A stretch of 64,000 nt of DNA from Bacteroidia bacterium (GTDB taxonomy: Bacteria; Bacteroidota; Bacteroidia; 2-12-FULL-35-15). The stretch lies in NCBI GenBank assembly GCA_016786925.1, contig JAEUTU010000043.1:1-64000 (forward strand). The letters run 5' to 3'. Positions within the stretch are counted from its first letter, which is position 1. Each line of letters begins with the position of its first letter. The position numbers were made by a program, and so were the translations under genes. The notes under the pieces were generated by a model. The model ran no database searches, was not told where the DNA came from, and was given only the letters and a program-made list of their open reading frames with translations. Positions 19,448 through 28,593 of this stretch are shown here, in pieces.

Positions 19448-20401
19448 TTAGAACACCTGACTGGCAACTCTTCTGGTTGTTTCCGAAGTTCCCATTGTAT
19501 AATAGTGCAAACAAGGTACTTTTTCCTTGATCAGTTGCTTAGACTGTTGAATACACCATTCAATTCCCACCTCTTTCACCTCAGCGTCTGTTTTACATTT
19601 TTCGATCTGTTCCAGCATATCTTGAGGAATATCGATCTTGAATATCTTTGGCAAAACAGTTGCCTGACGTTTGGTAGTTAAGATCTTCAATCCAGGAATG
19701 ATCGGCACATTGATATCCATCTCTCTGCATTTCTTAACAAAATCAAAATACTGTGCATTATCAAAGAACATTTGTGTAACAATGTATTCCGCACCTGCAT
19801 CAATTTTTGCTTTTAAGTGGCGTAGATCCGATACCATATTAGGTGCTTCAAAATGCTTTTCAGGATATCCGGCTACTCCAATACAAAAATTAGTAGGTGC
19901 TACATCCACAAGATCATCGATCATGTATTTACCATGATTCATTTGCTTTACTTGCTTTACAAGATCAATGGCATACGCATGTCCATTCGGCTCAGGAACA
20001 AATTCCGGCTCTGTTTTAATAGAGTCACCTCTTAGAGCAAGTACATTGTCAATACCTAAGAAATGAAGATCGATCAAAGCATTTTCTGTTTCTTCTTTGC
20101 TAAAACCACCACAAATGATGTGAGGAACGGCATCTACATGATATTTATTCATGATAGCCGCACAAATACCAACTGTTCCGGGACGTTTACGGATACTTAC
20201 TTTCTCTAAGTAACCTCCTTCACGTTTTTTATACAGATACTCTTCGCGGTGATAGGTAACATCCACAAAAGAGGGCTTAAACTCCATTAATGGGTCTATT
20301 CCATCAAAAATAGACTGGATACTTTTTCCTTTTAAAGGGGGTAAAATTTCAATCGAAAATAAAGTCGATTTCGCTTGTTTAATGTGATCAACAACTTTCA
20401 T
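19448..20401 (-). CDS. metF: Methylenetetrahydrofolate reductase
   Basis: 317 residues from the ATG at 20401. It reduces 5,10-methylene-THF to 5-methyl-THF for methionine synthesis, using FAD. Conserved blocks include FSIEILPPLKG, FVDVTYHRE, DNVLALRGD, FCIGVAGYPEKH, AGAEYIVTQMFFDNAQYF and PIIPGLKIL. The frame extends to 20464, but the extra 21 residues match nothing in the family, and a good promoter lies inside that extension, so the shorter start is preferred. No methionine-linked riboswitch was seen in the leader of about 33 bases. Confidence 0.93.
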   Translation of the reverse strand: MKVVDHIKQAKSTLFSIEILPPLKGKSIQSIFDGIDPLMEFKPSFVDVTYHREEYLYKKREGGYLEKVSIRKRPGTVGICAAIMNKYHVDAVPHIICGGFSKEETENALIDLHFLGIDNVLALRGDSIKTEPEFVPEPNGHAYAIDLVKQVKQMNHGKYMIDDLVDVAPTNFCIGVAGYPEKHFEAPNMVSDLRHLKAKIDAGAEYIVTQMFFDNAQYFDFVKKCREMDINVPIIPGLKILTTKRQATVLPKIFKIDIPQDMLEQIEKCKTDAEVKEVGIEWCIQQSKQLIKEKVPCLHYYTMGTSETTRRVASQVF

Positions 20402-20433
20402 AAATTTTAAACTTACAGGTTTAATTGAGGCTG

Positions 20434-20465
20434 CAAAGTAACGGCTTGCTCCCATAAAAAACAAA
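20434..20465 (-). promoter_or_regulatory. Promoter of metF
   Basis: On the minus strand TTTG (20465-20462), a 20-base spacer and TTACTTTG (20441-20434), one mismatch from TAnnTTTG. The predicted start of transcription near 20427 fits a 5' leader to the ATG at 20401. Confidence 0.55.
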
Positions 20466-20553
20466 TTAAATTGATTTAAGGCTTTGAATGAGCTCTATTT
20501 CATAGGATTTTAGTAAATTCGCAATCCAATTAAAAATGAAGGTTTAAGTAGCA

Positions 20554-22344
20554 ATGGAACAGATCAGAAATTTTTGCATTATCGCTCATATTGACCATGG
20601 TAAAAGTACCCTGGCCGACCGTTTATTAGAATATACAAATACTATCAGCAAACGGGAAATGCAGGCACAGGTGCTTGACGATATGGATCTGGAGAAAGAA
20701 CGCGGAATCACTATCAAAAGTCATGCGATCCAGATGGATTATGAATATAAGGGTCAAAAGTATGTTTTGAACTTAATTGACACACCGGGTCACGTTGACT
20801 TTTCATACGAAGTATCACGTTCTATTGCTGCTTGTGAAGGCGCTTTATTGATCGTAGATGCGGCACAAGGGATACAAGCGCAAACCATCAGTAATTTATA
20901 TTTAGCATTAGAGAATGATCTGGAGATCATTCCGATCATGAATAAGATTGACTTACCAAGTGCAGAGCCTGAGTTGGTAAAAGATCAGATCGTTGATCTA
21001 TTGGGCTGTAAACGCGAAGATATTATTCCTGCATCAGGTAAAACCGGAATGGGAGTTCATGACATATTAGCGGCTATTGTGGAGCGCATCCCTCCTCCAA
21101 AAGGAGATCCAAATGGTCCTTTACAGGCCTTGATCTTCGACTCCGTATTTAACTCTTTCAGAGGGATCATTGCTTATTTCCGTATTTACAATGGCTCAAT
21201 TAAAAAAGGCGACAAAGTAAAATTTGTAAACACAGGAATGGAATATGGGGCGGACGAGATCGGAGTATTACGATTAAAACAGGAGCCTCGTGATGTTGTG
21301 AAAACAGGCGATGTAGGTTATATCATATCAGGTATCAAAGAAGCACGTGAGGTAAAAGTGGGTGATACCATTACCACTGCAAACAACCCTTGTAAAGAAG
21401 CAATTCAAGGCTTTGAAGATGTGAAACCAATGGTATTTGCAGGGATCTACCCTGTTGACACAGAAGATTTTGAGGAACTACGTTTCTCCATGGAAAAATT
21501 GCAATTGAATGACGCTTCATTAACCTGGGAGCCTGAATCATCGGCTGCATTAGGCTTCGGATTCCGCTGTGGTTTCCTTGGAATGTTACACATGGAGATC
21601 ATCCAGGAGCGTCTGGAAAGAGAGTTCAATATGACTGTTATTACTACAGTACCGAACGTATCGTACATTGCTTATAAAACAGATGGAACAAAAGTAATTG
21701 TCAATAACCCGAGCGATCTTCCGGATCCTGCCCGTATCGATTATATTGAAGAACCTTACATTAAAGCGAATATTATTACGAAGTCGGAATTTATCGGACC
21801 GGTAATGAGCTTATGTATCGAAAAACGTGGTCAGATCGTGAATCAGAATTATTTGACTGCCGACCGTGTGGAGTTGATATTTGAAATGCCATTAGGTGAG
21901 GTAGTTTTCGATTTCTTTGATCGTTTAAAATCAATCTCTAAAGGTTATGCCTCTTTCGACTATCATCCAATAGGCATGAAGCAGAGTGATCTTGTTAAAT
22001 TGGATATATTATTAAATGCGGAACAAGTGGATGCTTTATCAGCGTTGATACACAGAAGCAATGCTTATGAGTTCGGCAAAAAGATCTGTGAAAAATTAAA
22101 AGAGTTAATTCCTCGTCAGCAGTTTGAAATCCCTATTCAAGCTGCGATTGGAGCAAAGATCATTGCGCGTGAAACGATCAAAGCGATCAGAAAAGATGTT
22201 ACCGCTAAATGTTATGGTGGTGATATTTCCCGTAAACGTAAGTTGTTGGAAAAACAAAAAGAAGGTAAGAAACGTATGCGTCAGGTAGGAAGTGTAGAAA
22301 TTCCGCAAAGCGCATTTATGGCGGTATTAAAACTAAATGATTAA
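20554..22344 (+). CDS. lepA: Elongation factor 4, ribosome-associated GTPase
   Basis: 596 residues, full length. It is a translational GTPase that acts on stalled or back-translocated ribosomes. G motifs: [10 protein letters not shown] (G1), ERGITIK (G2), DTPGHVDF (G3) and NKIDLPSA (G4). The LepA-specific C-terminal domain ends [20 protein letters not shown] (residues quoted are consecutive and terminal but for two). The region upstream carries TAAATTCG at 20514-20521, one mismatch from the -7 consensus, without a -33 partner. A strong terminator follows. Confidence 0.96.
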   Translation: MEQIRNFCIIAHIDHGKSTLADRLLEYTNTISKREMQAQVLDDMDLEKERGITIKSHAIQMDYEYKGQKYVLNLIDTPGHVDFSYEVSRSIAACEGALLIVDAAQGIQAQTISNLYLALENDLEIIPIMNKIDLPSAEPELVKDQIVDLLGCKREDIIPASGKTGMGVHDILAAIVERIPPPKGDPNGPLQALIFDSVFNSFRGIIAYFRIYNGSIKKGDKVKFVNTGMEYGADEIGVLRLKQEPRDVVKTGDVGYIISGIKEAREVKVGDTITTANNPCKEAIQGFEDVKPMVFAGIYPVDTEDFEELRFSMEKLQLNDASLTWEPESSAALGFGFRCGFLGMLHMEIIQERLEREFNMTVITTVPNVSYIAYKTDGTKVIVNNPSDLPDPARIDYIEEPYIKANIITKSEFIGPVMSLCIEKRGQIVNQNYLTADRVELIFEMPLGEVVFDFFDRLKSISKGYASFDYHPIGMKQSDLVKLDILLNAEQVDALSALIHRSNAYEFGKKICEKLKELIPRQQFEIPIQAAIGAKIIARETIKAIRKDVTAKCYGGDISRKRKLLEKQKEGKKRMRQVGSVEIPQSAFMAVLKLND

Positions 22345-22345
22345 T

Positions 22346-22378
22346 AAAAAAAGCCCTTCAAATTGAAGGGCTTTTTTT
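22346..22378. terminator. Bidirectional terminator between lepA and the first DUF1571/LysM gene
   Basis: A-tract, stem GCCCTTCA/TGAAGGGC with a small AAT loop, then eight T. It begins 2 bases after the lepA stop and touches the stop codon of the convergent gene. Confidence 0.88.
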
Positions 22379-23232
22379 TAGAAATTATATCCTTTAAAAT
22401 CTTTTGTGAATTCTTCAGGAGCAATCGGAGGATTTACTTTCAAATCGAAATACTCATAGGTTTCAAATAGACCTTTCTCATCAAACACCTTATTGTTAAC
22501 TGGCAACAAGTATTCCTTGTCAACTAATAATAAGGTCATTTTAGCGTACGCATTCGGCACTTTGATCACTTGGCCCTCTTTCACATCATTGTATCCACCT
22601 AACTTTGGATTATTTTCTAATACCATGTATTCGCTGACACGCAGCTTGCGAGCAATGGTTGTTAAATTCTCTCCTTTTTTTACCGTATAAGGAATCCATG
22701 CAAAATCCGGGAAAGCGATTGCCAATTTATAACAATCTCTACCATTGTGTTTTTCATCAGGCATCACTGTAAAATATTTATTCAGATTATCGCCTGCCTT
22801 CTTATAACCATCCTTTAAAATATCATACAAATACTGATAACCCATTTCATGAATGGTATGGTGCTGATCGGCACGCATCAATGAACCGTAAGGATCTAAA
22901 TTAAGATTGATATATGGGAATGAATTGGGATTAACTAATGCATTCCCGCTATTTTGACCCTGCACCCAAAGCACTTCAATTCCTTTGATGTATAAATATA
23001 ACTTACGAGGCGAAACTTGTAGCTTAACCTTAGATTCAGTATGCTGCATTTTACCTTTAATCCGTTCATTACATTGCAAATTGTATCGAAGGGTTTTAAC
23101 ATTCTCAACAGCAGCAAAGATCTTATCAATTAGATCACGGTTGTTTAGTCCTTTTTTATTGAAGGATGTAAGTGATAAGATCACCACACCTGACAATACA
23201 AACAGTTTTATATTTCTGAAGAATATGGTCAT
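22378..23232 (-). CDS. Exported DUF1571-type protein with internal LysM domain (copy A)
   Basis: 284 residues. N-terminal signal or anchor (about 8-24). The body resembles DUF1571 proteins (LolA/LppX-like fold family): SKVKLQVSPRKLYLYIKG, EVLWVQGQNSGNALV, LNLDPYGSLMRADQHHTIHEMG. A LysM module (YTVKKGENLTTIARKL to QVIKVPN, about 181-227) lies inside that body, before its last strands (DEKGLFETYEYFDL). LysM binds peptidoglycan, so a periplasmic carrier or assembly factor held at the wall is a reasonable inference. The gene 67 bases upstream is a paralogue with identical architecture. Confidence 0.75.
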   Translation of the reverse strand: MTIFFRNIKLFVLSGVVILSLTSFNKKGLNNRDLIDKIFAAVENVKTLRYNLQCNERIKGKMQHTESKVKLQVSPRKLYLYIKGIEVLWVQGQNSGNALVNPNSFPYINLNLDPYGSLMRADQHHTIHEMGYQYLYDILKDGYKKAGDNLNKYFTVMPDEKHNGRDCYKLAIAFPDFAWIPYTVKKGENLTTIARKLRVSEYMVLENNPKLGGYNDVKEGQVIKVPNAYAKMTLLLVDKEYLLPVNNKVFDEKGLFETYEYFDLKVNPPIAPEEFTKDFKGYNF

Positions 23233-23298
23233 TTTTATTTTTAGGAACGCAAAGTTACTTGCATTTTTAAATAATTGTAAATTTTATTTAAAGAAATC

Positions 23299-24150
23299 TC
23301 AAAAACCATATCCCTTAAAATTCTTCGTAAACTCATCCGCAGCAAAGGTGACATTGATCTTCACATTGTAAAACTCATAGGCTTCAAACAAGCCCAACTC
23401 ATCATACACTTTTAAATTTACAGGGATAAACGTTTTTTTATCGATATACATAATTGCCTTGTTAGAATATGGAATAGGGATCGTCAATTTCTTCCCTTCT
23501 TTTATTGTTCCAAAATAACTCGATAAATCATTTTTATAACGGATCTTGAAGTCGCTTGTATTCAGCTTATGCGCAATACTAGTAACGGTTTCACCTTTCC
23601 CTACCGTATATTCGATGTATTTATATTCAGGGTAATCAATGATGATCTGATAGCACTCCGTTTTGTTCCAGGTAATGACACCGGCATAGGTAAAATGTTT
23701 GTCAAAATCTTTAGGAGCTTTTAAGATCGTGTTGGCAATAACAGAACCAATATAGGGAGTCCCCAGATCAAATATGGTATGATGTTGATCCTTTCGCATG
23801 ATGGAGCCATAAGGATCGAGATCCAGATTTACCAAAGGCATCGTTTTAGAATGAACGAGCGCATTACCTTTATTTTGGCCACTCACCCAAAGCACTTCAA
23901 ATCCTTTAAGCACGCTTCTGAAGTATATTTTTTTGGGATTAAAGCTCAATTTGATGTGTGACTCGGCAAAAAGTAAATGTTCACCCACACGCTCTGTTGC
24001 TTTTAAACTATAGGTTTGTGTTTTGATATTCTTAATGGAATCAAGCATTTTCTCTACGATCTCTCTGCATGAAGGAACAGGAGACGGTGAGGTACTACCA
24101 ATGAATAAAAAAATGATTAAAAAAAATGTTATGACCCGTATCAAACGCAT
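23299..24150 (-). CDS. Exported DUF1571-type protein with internal LysM domain (copy B)
   Basis: 283 residues, collinear with copy A. Signal peptide (about 1-21) ends before a Pro/Ser stretch. Shared landmarks: AESHIKLSFNPKKIYFRS, EVLWVSGQNKGNALVHS, LDLDPYGSIMRKDQHHTIFD, the inserted LysM (YTVGKGETVTSIAHKL, about 181-226), DELGLFEAYEFYNV, and the same ending FTKNFKGYGF. A tandem duplication with considerable divergence. A TAAGTTTG -7-like match on the minus strand (24163-24156) lies too close to the ATG for a normal leader, so it was not called. Confidence 0.75.
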   Translation of the reverse strand: MRLIRVITFFLIIFLFIGSTSPSPVPSCREIVEKMLDSIKNIKTQTYSLKATERVGEHLLFAESHIKLSFNPKKIYFRSVLKGFEVLWVSGQNKGNALVHSKTMPLVNLDLDPYGSIMRKDQHHTIFDLGTPYIGSVIANTILKAPKDFDKHFTYAGVITWNKTECYQIIIDYPEYKYIEYTVGKGETVTSIAHKLNTSDFKIRYKNDLSSYFGTIKEGKKLTIPIPYSNKAIMYIDKKTFIPVNLKVYDELGLFEAYEFYNVKINVTFAADEFTKNFKGYGF

Positions 24151-24223
24151 ATCTACAAACTTACTAAATACTGTTTAAGTTCTCCCTTAAAATATGTATT
24201 TTCGTAAAAGAAAACGAAAAGGC

Positions 24224-24961
24224 ATGAACATAGTTGGAATAATCCCTGCACGATTTGCATCCACCCGTTTCCCCGGCAAACCCTTAGTAGATATTGCCGG
24301 AAAAACAATGATCCAACGGGTATATGAACAATCAAAGAGGTCAAAAAGTTTAACAGAGGTAGTAGTGGCAACGGATGATGAACGTATTGCGGCTCATGTT
24401 AGATCATGGGGGGGGAATGTTGTAATGACAAGTGAGCAACATCAAAGTGGAACCGACCGTTGCTTTGAGGCGATTGAAAAATTTGACATCAATGCCGATG
24501 TTGTTATTAATATCCAGGGCGATGAGCCATTCATTCACCCGGAGCAGATCGACTTGGTTGCCTCCTGTTTTACCTCCAAAGAGGTTGAACTGGCCACCTT
24601 GGTGAAAAAGATCAGCAATCCGGAGGAGCTCTTTAATCCAAATACCCCCAAAGTTGTCATAAACAGTAAAAAAGAGGCTATTTATTTCAGCAGACAAACC
24701 ATTCCATATATAAGAGGGAAACAACAGGAGGAATGGCTACAATCACATCTATTTTATAAGCATATCGGCATATACGCCTACCGTACTGATGTTTTGGCTA
24801 CTATTACCCAACTTAAACAGTCGGAATTGGAGCTGGCAGAAGCTTTAGAACAGCTCCGCTGGATAGAAAATGGCTATAAAATTAAAGTTGAAATAACTGA
24901 TTATGAAAGTGTTGCCATTGACACCCCAGATGACCTTAAAAAATTGACGAATTTTTTGTAA
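24224..24961 (+). CDS. kdsB: 3-deoxy-manno-octulosonate cytidylyltransferase
   Basis: 245 residues. It activates Kdo as CMP-Kdo for LPS inner core synthesis, so this organism has an LPS outer membrane. Motifs: IIPARFASTRFPGKPL (nucleotide loop), INIQGDEPFI, KHIGIYAYR and ELAEALEQLRWIENGYKI. The ATG at 24224 is preferred to one at 24194, whose extra ten residues are Lys/Arg-rich and unlike the family. No other Kdo gene is nearby. Confidence 0.95.
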   Translation: MNIVGIIPARFASTRFPGKPLVDIAGKTMIQRVYEQSKRSKSLTEVVVATDDERIAAHVRSWGGNVVMTSEQHQSGTDRCFEAIEKFDINADVVINIQGDEPFIHPEQIDLVASCFTSKEVELATLVKKISNPEELFNPNTPKVVINSKKEAIYFSRQTIPYIRGKQQEEWLQSHLFYKHIGIYAYRTDVLATITQLKQSELELAEALEQLRWIENGYKIKVEITDYESVAIDTPDDLKKLTNFL

Positions 24962-25033
24962 TTTCACCGTCCGAGGCGGAATTTTTGAGAGTGGAACTGC
25001 GTAATGACTCAGAACTCTACCCGGGGTTTAAAA

Positions 25034-26050
25034 ATGCAAAAAGTAGATAAACATATTAGTTCATTACTTTACGAGCACGATTGTGTGATCGTACCCAACT
25101 TAGGTGGATTTGTAGCCAATTATGCACCGGCTAAAATTCATCCTACTCAGCATACCTTTACCCCTCCATCAAAAAATATTGTTTTTAATAAAAACCTTAA
25201 AAACAATGATGGTCTATTGGCTAATCACATCACCTTAGCAGAAGGCATAAATTATCCCAATGCATTGCAACACATCCAACATTTTGTGGGTGATGTAAAT
25301 GCAGAACTAAAAAAAGGCAGCAAAGTAAAGATCGATGAAGTGGGAACACTTTTTTTAGATGTGGAACGCAACATTCAGTTTGAGCCTTCTACTACCAATT
25401 TTTTATTAGATGCTTTTGGTCTAGCTGATTTGCATTCTCCTGCTATCAAACGTGAGAATTTAGGAAAACGAATTGAAAAAGAATTTAAAGACAGAGGAGC
25501 AATTCCGGCAGAAAAGAAAAAAGTAAATGTAAAGCGTATTGTTGCCCTTACTGTTGTAATTCCTGTTCTTGCTGCCATGATCTGGATTCCATTAAAAACG
25601 GACCTTTTGAAAAATGTCAACTATTCGAATCTCAATCCCTTTGCATCAAAGAATACAGTTAAAGAGCAACCCGTAAGTATTGATCATTCAACTGTTATTT
25701 CAAAAGACACGACAACCATTCCGGTAAATGTGGCAACCACAAATGATCCTGTTACAGCATCGCTTGTTGAGCCCGTAAAAGCCGACACAACAGCAGTTAT
25801 CACTCAAGAAGTAATTTCCGATAATAACTTTAAATTTCATGTTGTTGCAGGCTGTTTCAAGATCGAAAGCAATGCTATTAATTTCGTAAAGCAATTACAA
25901 TCTGAAAACATCAATGCTTCTATCATTGGTCAAAATGAAGAAGGATTATTTGTGGTAAGTTGCGGAGACTACGCTACACGAAAACAAGCGACTGAGAGTT
26001 TACAAGCTATCCGTTCAACACAACCAAATGCCTGGTTGTACAAAAATTAA
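25034..26050 (+). CDS. CCDC81-type HU domain protein with transmembrane helix and SPOR domain
   Basis: 338 residues from ATG 25034 (an ATG at 25004 would add ten residues unlike the family). The N-terminus (DKHISSLLYEHDCVIVPNLGGF, residues 4-25, quoted in two parts: DKHISSLLYEHD and CVIVPNLGGF) is the Bacteroidota CCDC81-like HU domain pair (about 1-130). A basic stretch and one transmembrane helix (IVALTVVIPVLAAMIWIPL, about 173-191) follow. A Thr/Val-rich linker leads to a C-terminal SPOR domain (about 265-338, FHVVAGCFKIESNAINFVKQ), which in its family binds denuded septal peptidoglycan. The layout joins a cytoplasmic HU-like module to a periplasmic wall-binding one. A role in division or chromosome-envelope linkage is inferred. 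Confidence 0.8.
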   Translation: MQKVDKHISSLLYEHDCVIVPNLGGFVANYAPAKIHPTQHTFTPPSKNIVFNKNLKNNDGLLANHITLAEGINYPNALQHIQHFVGDVNAELKKGSKVKIDEVGTLFLDVERNIQFEPSTTNFLLDAFGLADLHSPAIKRENLGKRIEKEFKDRGAIPAEKKKVNVKRIVALTVVIPVLAAMIWIPLKTDLLKNVNYSNLNPFASKNTVKEQPVSIDHSTVISKDTTTIPVNVATTNDPVTASLVEPVKADTTAVITQEVISDNNFKFHVVAGCFKIESNAINFVKQLQSENINASIIGQNEEGLFVVSCGDYATRKQATESLQAIRSTQPNAWLYKN

Positions 26051-26095
26051 TTCCGGTTTTCAGCAAAACACTTATTTTAGCAAAAAATCAAGTTT

Positions 26096-28513
26096 TTGCG
26101 CTATCCCATAATTTTCATTTTACTCCTTATTTCATCCATTTCTTTGTCGCAGCAAACAGTGGAAGGAAGAATCATTGATGCACAAAATAAGGAACCACTC
26201 GCCTTTGTCAACATTTTCTCTGCCGATGGGAAAGCGCTTACATCAACCAATATAGATGGGAAATTTAAGCTAACAACCGACCAAACTAATACAGAGTTAA
26301 AAATTACCTATGTTGGTTATCATGAGCTGAACTATTCTATTTCCAACAAAAGTTTTCATGAAATACAATTGCAACGTAAATCCTATGAATTATCATCGAT
26401 TGAGATTTTGCCCGGAGAAAATCCCGCCCACAGGATCATAAAAAAAGCTACTCAAAACCGGGATAAAAACAATCCGGAAAAAATGCGCTCATATACTTGT
26501 ACCACATACAGCAAAGCATATTGGGATCTTGTTTACAATAATGAAGAGATCAAAACAAAAAGCGATTCCACCAAAAACGATTCGTTGAAATCACGATTGC
26601 GGATCTTTTCTGAAAATTCGCATTTATTGATGATGGAAAGTGTAAGTGAACGCAAATTTCTGAGTCCTGACTTAATCAATGAAAAAGTAATTGCTACAAA
26701 AGTCTCCGGTTTTAAAGAGCCTTCATTTTCAACATCAGCAACCGACCTGCAGCCTTTCAGTTTCTACGATGACCACTTTTCCATCCTTGGAAAAAATTAT
26801 CTAAACCCAATTACGAAAGGAAGCACTACTAAATATTTTTTCAATATTGAGGATACACTCTTTCAACAGAGTGACACTGTTTATATTATTTCGTATAAGC
26901 CTCGAAAAGGAAAAAATTTTGATGGTTTAGAAGGAGTGATATCCATCAATACAAATGGCTATGCCATACAAAATGTCATTGCAAGTCCATTCGACAAAGG
27001 TTTAGTTGAAATAAAGATCCAGCAACAATACAAATTCATTGATAACAAACAATGGTTCCCGGAACAATTGAATTATGAGCTGCATTATAAAAAATATCCT
27101 ACCAAATTTATGGGAATGAAACTCGTAGGGAAAAGTTTCATAAATGATATTCAACTAGATCCTGAATTAAGAAAAAAAGATTTTGAATTAGAAGCAGTAT
27201 CCATGAGCATAGATGCTCATAAAAAAGAAGAGATCTTTTGGGCTGAACACAGAGTTGATACACTTGATCAAAAAGAGAAGAAAACATATCACATCATTGA
27301 TAGCATTGGCAAGAAACAAAACTTCGACCGGACATTAAAAATATTTGAAGCATTGACTACATTTCAATTACCGGTATCAATAATTAGTATTGACCTGAAT
27401 AAGATCATTGGCTTAAATGAATATGAGATTGTTCGCGGAGGAATAGGCATGCATACGAACGATAAATTATCAAAATGGTTTTCAGTTGGAGGTTACATTG
27501 GATATGGATATGCCGACTCTGTTGTGAAATATGGTGCAGATCTAAAACTGAATTACAAACCCGGAAAAAAAGATTTTTTTGTACGGTACAGTTATTTAAA
27601 AGATCTGATCGAACCTGCCAAAACCAACTTCTTTTATACAAGAACAAGCATTAATAGGAATACAATGACCTATCGGATGGATTATATTGAACAGCATGAA
27701 TTAGCTGTTAATTTCAGAACATTCAAATACCTGACAGCCAATGCAGGTATTTCCTATAGCTCCCGAAAACCGAATTACGATTATCTTTTTTTTCCGGATA
27801 ATAATGATTCTACAGAAGTATCAACACACTTCAAAAGCACTGAATTCAGAATAAAAGGCAGATATGCTTACAAAGAAAAATTAGTTCAGACACTTGGACA
27901 ATTATTGTCAGATGGCAGTGATTATCCGGTGATTTACTTTGCATATATAAAAGGTTTTAAAGTACCGGGCAGAAGTTTTTATGACTATCACAAATTATCA
28001 TTAGGGATAGAAAAATCATTTTTGATAAAGAATTTAGGCAAGACAAAATTTTTGTTGGAAGGAGGATATTTAGAAGGAGAAGTTCCTTATTCCTTTCTAT
28101 ACAATGGAAATGGAAGTAGTACCCAAGGAGGCTACTTATTTGTAGAAAATACATTTCAAACCATGGGCTTATACGAATTTGTTTCTGATAAATATGTAAA
28201 TCTATTCTTTTCACACAACTTTGGCTCATTGCTATTTAAACGTCCAAAATTTCAACCCCAGTTAATGCTTTTAACAAATGTCGGATATGGAAATCTGAAC
28301 AATAAAGGAAAACATAAAAACTTAGGAGCCCAAACCATGGAAAAAGGTTTTTTTGAAAGTGGTTTATTCATCAATAACATTTTGAGAGTAAATTACTATA
28401 ACATTGTTTACCTGGGCCTTGGAGGCGGTGCATTCATGCGTTATGGTCCTTATGCCCTGCCAAAGCAGGAAGACAATTGGGCATACAAACTCTCCCTCAC
28501 CATAACCTTCTGA
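26096..28513 (+). CDS. DUF5686 outer-membrane protein with carboxypeptidase-like regulatory domain
   Basis: 805 residues from a TTG start that gives a proper signal peptide (about 1-18). A carboxypeptidase-D-type regulatory domain (about 20-95: VEGRIIDAQNKEPLAFVNIF, DGKFKLTT) is followed by the DUF5686 segment (PAHRIIKKATQNRDKNNPEK, YTCTTYSKAY). A long beta-rich C-terminal part ends in aromatic-Phe (SLTITF), as in outer-membrane barrels. This is a Bacteroidota-typical TonB-dependent-receptor-like family without a plug of known type. Substrate unknown. It sits 45 bases after the HU-SPOR gene. Confidence 0.8.
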   Translation: MRYPIIFILLLISSISLSQQTVEGRIIDAQNKEPLAFVNIFSADGKALTSTNIDGKFKLTTDQTNTELKITYVGYHELNYSISNKSFHEIQLQRKSYELSSIEILPGENPAHRIIKKATQNRDKNNPEKMRSYTCTTYSKAYWDLVYNNEEIKTKSDSTKNDSLKSRLRIFSENSHLLMMESVSERKFLSPDLINEKVIATKVSGFKEPSFSTSATDLQPFSFYDDHFSILGKNYLNPITKGSTTKYFFNIEDTLFQQSDTVYIISYKPRKGKNFDGLEGVISINTNGYAIQNVIASPFDKGLVEIKIQQQYKFIDNKQWFPEQLNYELHYKKYPTKFMGMKLVGKSFINDIQLDPELRKKDFELEAVSMSIDAHKKEEIFWAEHRVDTLDQKEKKTYHIIDSIGKKQNFDRTLKIFEALTTFQLPVSIISIDLNKIIGLNEYEIVRGGIGMHTNDKLSKWFSVGGYIGYGYADSVVKYGADLKLNYKPGKKDFFVRYSYLKDLIEPAKTNFFYTRTSINRNTMTYRMDYIEQHELAVNFRTFKYLTANAGISYSSRKPNYDYLFFPDNNDSTEVSTHFKSTEFRIKGRYAYKEKLVQTLGQLLSDGSDYPVIYFAYIKGFKVPGRSFYDYHKLSLGIEKSFLIKNLGKTKFLLEGGYLEGEVPYSFLYNGNGSSTQGGYLFVENTFQTMGLYEFVSDKYVNLFFSHNFGSLLFKRPKFQPQLMLLTNVGYGNLNNKGKHKNLGAQTMEKGFFESGLFINNILRVNYYNIVYLGLGGGAFMRYGPYALPKQEDNWAYKLSLTITF

Positions 28514-28542
28514 TTTTCAATCAAAATCAATCGTTTTGAGTT

Positions 28543-28573
28543 TTTGCCAATCCCTCAAATATGCTTAAATTCG
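28543..28573 (+). promoter_or_regulatory. Promoter of the RND-rml-prenyl-cytochrome-SoxB-like operon
   Basis: TTTG (28543-28546), a 19-base spacer, then TAAATTCG (28566-28573), one mismatch from TAnnTTTG. The predicted start near 28580 leaves about 14 bases before the ATG at 28594. Confidence 0.55.
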
Positions 28574-28593
28574 AAGTTTAAAAGCATAAAAGC

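Noticed and set aside
20402-20553. Possible riboswitch before metF or lepA
   Set aside because: The metF leader is only about 26 bases after the predicted start, and no conserved aptamer core was seen.
24156-24163. TAAGTTTG -7 match before DUF1571/LysM copy B
   Set aside because: Only 5 bases from the ATG, so it would imply a leaderless transcript; no -33 element.
24968-24990. GC-rich hairpin after kdsB (CCGTCC/GGCGG)
   Set aside because: Short bulged stem and a T-run of five set back by AA; too weak to call a terminator.
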